Source: Bacteroidales bacterium UBA1794 (GTDB lineage: Bacteria > Bacteroidota > Bacteroidia > Bacteroidales > Bacteroidaceae). From it: a DNA stretch of 64,000 nt. The stretch lies in assembly GCA_002315435.1 (NCBI GenBank), contig DCFW01000038.1:12787-76786 (forward strand), given 5' to 3'. Below the pieces are notes generated by a model. The model saw nothing but the letters and a program-made list of their open reading frames with translations. It was not told the DNA's origin and made no database searches. Of this stretch, positions 62,734 through 64,000 are shown piece after piece. Position 1 is the stretch's first letter. Each line of letters opens with the position of its first letter. The position numbers were made by a program, and so were the translations under genes.

Positions 62734-63537
62734 ATGAAAATAAACTTTATCAGCTTTGCCAGTGGAAGTAGCGGAAATTGTTATTATCTTGGCACAGAAA
62801 CATACGGCATACTTATTGATGCAGGAATAGGTGCGCGCACTGTTAAAAAGAATTTAAAGAACATTAATGTCTCTATTACTGATATCCGTGCTCTACTGAT
62901 TACACATGATCACGCTGATCATATAAAATCGGTATCATCTTTCGGTGAAGGATTGCATATCCCTGTATATACAACTCCCGAAGTTCACGCCGGGATAAAC
63001 AAGAACCACCGCATTACTGAGAAATTAGTATCGTGTGTGAGATATATTAACAAAGAAGAACCGATCGAAATAGAAGATTTTAAAATCACAGCATTTGAAG
63101 TTCCACATGATGGTACGGACAATGTGGGCTATTGTATCGAAATTGATGATAAAACATTTTGTTTCTTGACGGACTTGGGACATATCACCGAAACTGCTGC
63201 GAAATATATTTGTAAAGCAAATTACTTGATACTTGAAGCAAACTATGATGAAGAAATGTTGCGCATGGGTACTTACCCTGCTTACTTGAAAGAGCGAATT
63301 ACCGGTCCGAACGGTCATCTAAGTAATACAGAAACTGCCAACTTTCTAGCCGACCACATCACACCAAAGTTAAAACAGGTATGGCTATGCCACTTAAGTA
63401 AGGATAATAACCATCCGCAATTAGCATACAAAACAATGGAGCTTGCTCTACAAGAAAAGGGAATAACTATAGGAAAGGGTTTAGAAATAACACCTTTAAA
63501 AAGAACTACCCCATCTGCTTTTTATGAATTTGAATAA
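62734..63537 (+). CDS. MBL-fold hydrolase of the YycJ/WalJ type
   Basis: This is a 267-residue cytoplasmic metallohydrolase. The N-terminus MKINFISFASGSSGNCYYLG and the metal motif LITHDHADHIKSV mark the WalJ (YycJ) branch, thought to be an exonuclease or phosphodiesterase linked to replication and envelope signalling in Firmicutes. EVPHDGTDNVGY and TDLGHIT carry other ligands, and the C-terminal HLSKDNNHPQLA stretch is typical. The start at 62734 gives a canonical N-terminus. It stands alone, followed by the tRNA-Lys pair. Confidence 0.9.
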   Translation: MKINFISFASGSSGNCYYLGTETYGILIDAGIGARTVKKNLKNINVSITDIRALLITHDHADHIKSVSSFGEGLHIPVYTTPEVHAGINKNHRITEKLVSCVRYINKEEPIEIEDFKITAFEVPHDGTDNVGYCIEIDDKTFCFLTDLGHITETAAKYICKANYLILEANYDEEMLRMGTYPAYLKERITGPNGHLSNTETANFLADHITPKLKQVWLCHLSKDNNHPQLAYKTMELALQEKGITIGKGLEITPLKRTTPSAFYEFE

Positions 63538-63574
63538 ATATCAAGTGGAGATAATGAAGAAAACAACAATTATA

Positions 63575-63606
63575 TTTGCTCAAATAAAAATTAAAGTCTA
63601 CCTTTG
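63575..63606 (+). promoter_or_regulatory. Promoter for the tandem tRNA-Lys genes
   Basis: TTTG at 63575-63578, 20 bp and TACCTTTG at 63599-63606, 24 bp before the first tRNA. Confidence 0.65.
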
Positions 63607-63629
63607 CAACCGCAAATAAGAAAAGCAAT

Positions 63630-63702
63630 GCACTCTTAGCTCAGTTGGTAGAGCAACTGACTCTTAATCAGTGGGTCTAGGGTTCGAATCCCTAAGGGTG
63701 CA
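63630..63702 (+). tRNA. tRNA-Lys, anticodon CUU (copy 1)
   Basis: A 73-base cloverleaf: acceptor GCACTCT/AGGGTGC (one G-U pair), anticodon stem ACTGA/TCAGT with loop CTCTTAA, T-arm TAGGG-TTCGAAT-CCCTA. The CUU anticodon reads AAG. CCA is not encoded. Confidence 0.97.
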
Positions 63703-63728
63703 CAAAAATATAAAGGTCTTCATGTAAG

Positions 63729-63801
63729 GCACTCTTAGCTCAGTTGGTAGAGCAACTGACTCTTAATCAGTGGGTCTAGGGTTCGAATCCCTAAGGGTGC
63801 A
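63729..63801 (+). tRNA. tRNA-Lys, anticodon CUU (copy 2)
   Basis: Identical in sequence to copy 1 and separated from it by 26 bp; the two are surely cotranscribed and end at the stem-loop that follows. Confidence 0.97.
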
Positions 63802-63806
63802 CACAG

Positions 63807-63839
63807 AAAAGGGATATATCGTTTGATATATCCCTTTTT
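63807..63839 (+). terminator. Intrinsic terminator after the tRNA-Lys pair
   Basis: AAAAGGGATATATC pairs perfectly with GATATATCCCTTTT around GTTT, with a T-run at the end. Confidence 0.92.
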
Positions 63840-64000
63840 CTTGCATAAAGCTGATATACGATAATCCATTGTGATACGATCTTCCATAAACATTCTTTAT
63901 TTCCATCCTACGGCATATCCGAAGTGTCTAATAGAACAAATCATTTTAATCACTACTATGCAATCTATCTGTTCCATGTCTTATACTGAATATGGTTTAC

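Noticed and set aside
63840..64000. Right end of the window
   Set aside because: No gene, RNA or repeat could be supported in the last 160 bp.

Overview
The window looks like a chromosome segment from the Bacteroidales, most likely the genus Bacteroides. The DNA is AT-rich. Many genes sit behind the Bacteroidetes vegetative promoter (TTTG or TTG, about 19-21 bp, then TAnnTTTG) rather than a classical -35/-10. Family-restricted genes such as DUF2490, DUF4199, DUF6452 and DUF6048 are present, together with LytTR and hybrid two-component systems and a HipB-like regulator of the type common in Bacteroides. No phage, insertion sequence, conjugative module or CRISPR array was seen.

Layout: 1-5.1 kb holds the N-terminal part of uvrA (minus) and full-length purL. 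5.2-7.9 kb is a minus-strand group of LytTR regulator, LytS-type kinase and DUF2490 outer-membrane protein. 8.4-12.6 kb holds a hybrid kinase, an NtrC-type sigma54 activator and a 67-residue secreted peptide preceded by a good sigma54 promoter and an upstream palindrome. 12.8-17.5 kb holds a methyltransferase, an AraC regulator, a C_GCAxxG_C_C protein, an MBL-fold hydrolase and an iron alcohol dehydrogenase. 17.7-34.9 kb is the highlight, a sulfur-assimilation and siroheme region described below. 34.9-35.9 kb is a 1 kb non-coding tract full of inverted repeats, followed by an orphan HipB-like regulator. 36.3-42.2 kb is a MarR-RND efflux operon. 42.5-48.6 kb holds serine dehydratase, a 2-Cys peroxiredoxin and the oxidative pentose phosphate operon gnd-zwf-pgl. 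48.6-64 kb holds a nucleotidyltransferase-like protein, a VOC protein, a SulP transporter, tRNA-Lys(UUU), PBP1A, a carboxyltransferase-like protein, an ECF sigma factor, a TRIC channel, tRNA-Thr plus the SRP RNA, a GT2 group, mntP, apbE, a WalJ-like hydrolase and two tandem tRNA-Lys(CUU) genes.

Sulfur region: a PstSCAB-like importer and a LuxR-type regulator run into hcyS-hcyF-hcyD. These three encode a ThiS-fold sulfur carrier whose tail is Gly-Gly-Gly-Ser-Asn, an E1-like adenylyltransferase and a JAMM protease. Next come cysD-cysN-cysH on the minus strand (ATP sulfurylase and an Fe-S APS reductase, with no APS kinase). Divergent from them is one long operon: sulfite reductase fused to a TusA-like domain, the siroheme synthase dehydrogenase/ferrochelatase, a short HemA, a HemC-CobA-HemD fusion whose HemC part lacks domain 3, HemB and HemL. 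Together this covers sulfate to sulfide to protein thiocarboxylate, plus the siroheme cofactor from glutamyl-tRNA. The closest described system is the HcyS/HcyF/HcyD methionine pathway of Wolinella succinogenes. The Sir-TusA fusion, the Ser-Asn tail, the linked importer and regulator, and the truncated HemA and HemC are what make this version worth testing.
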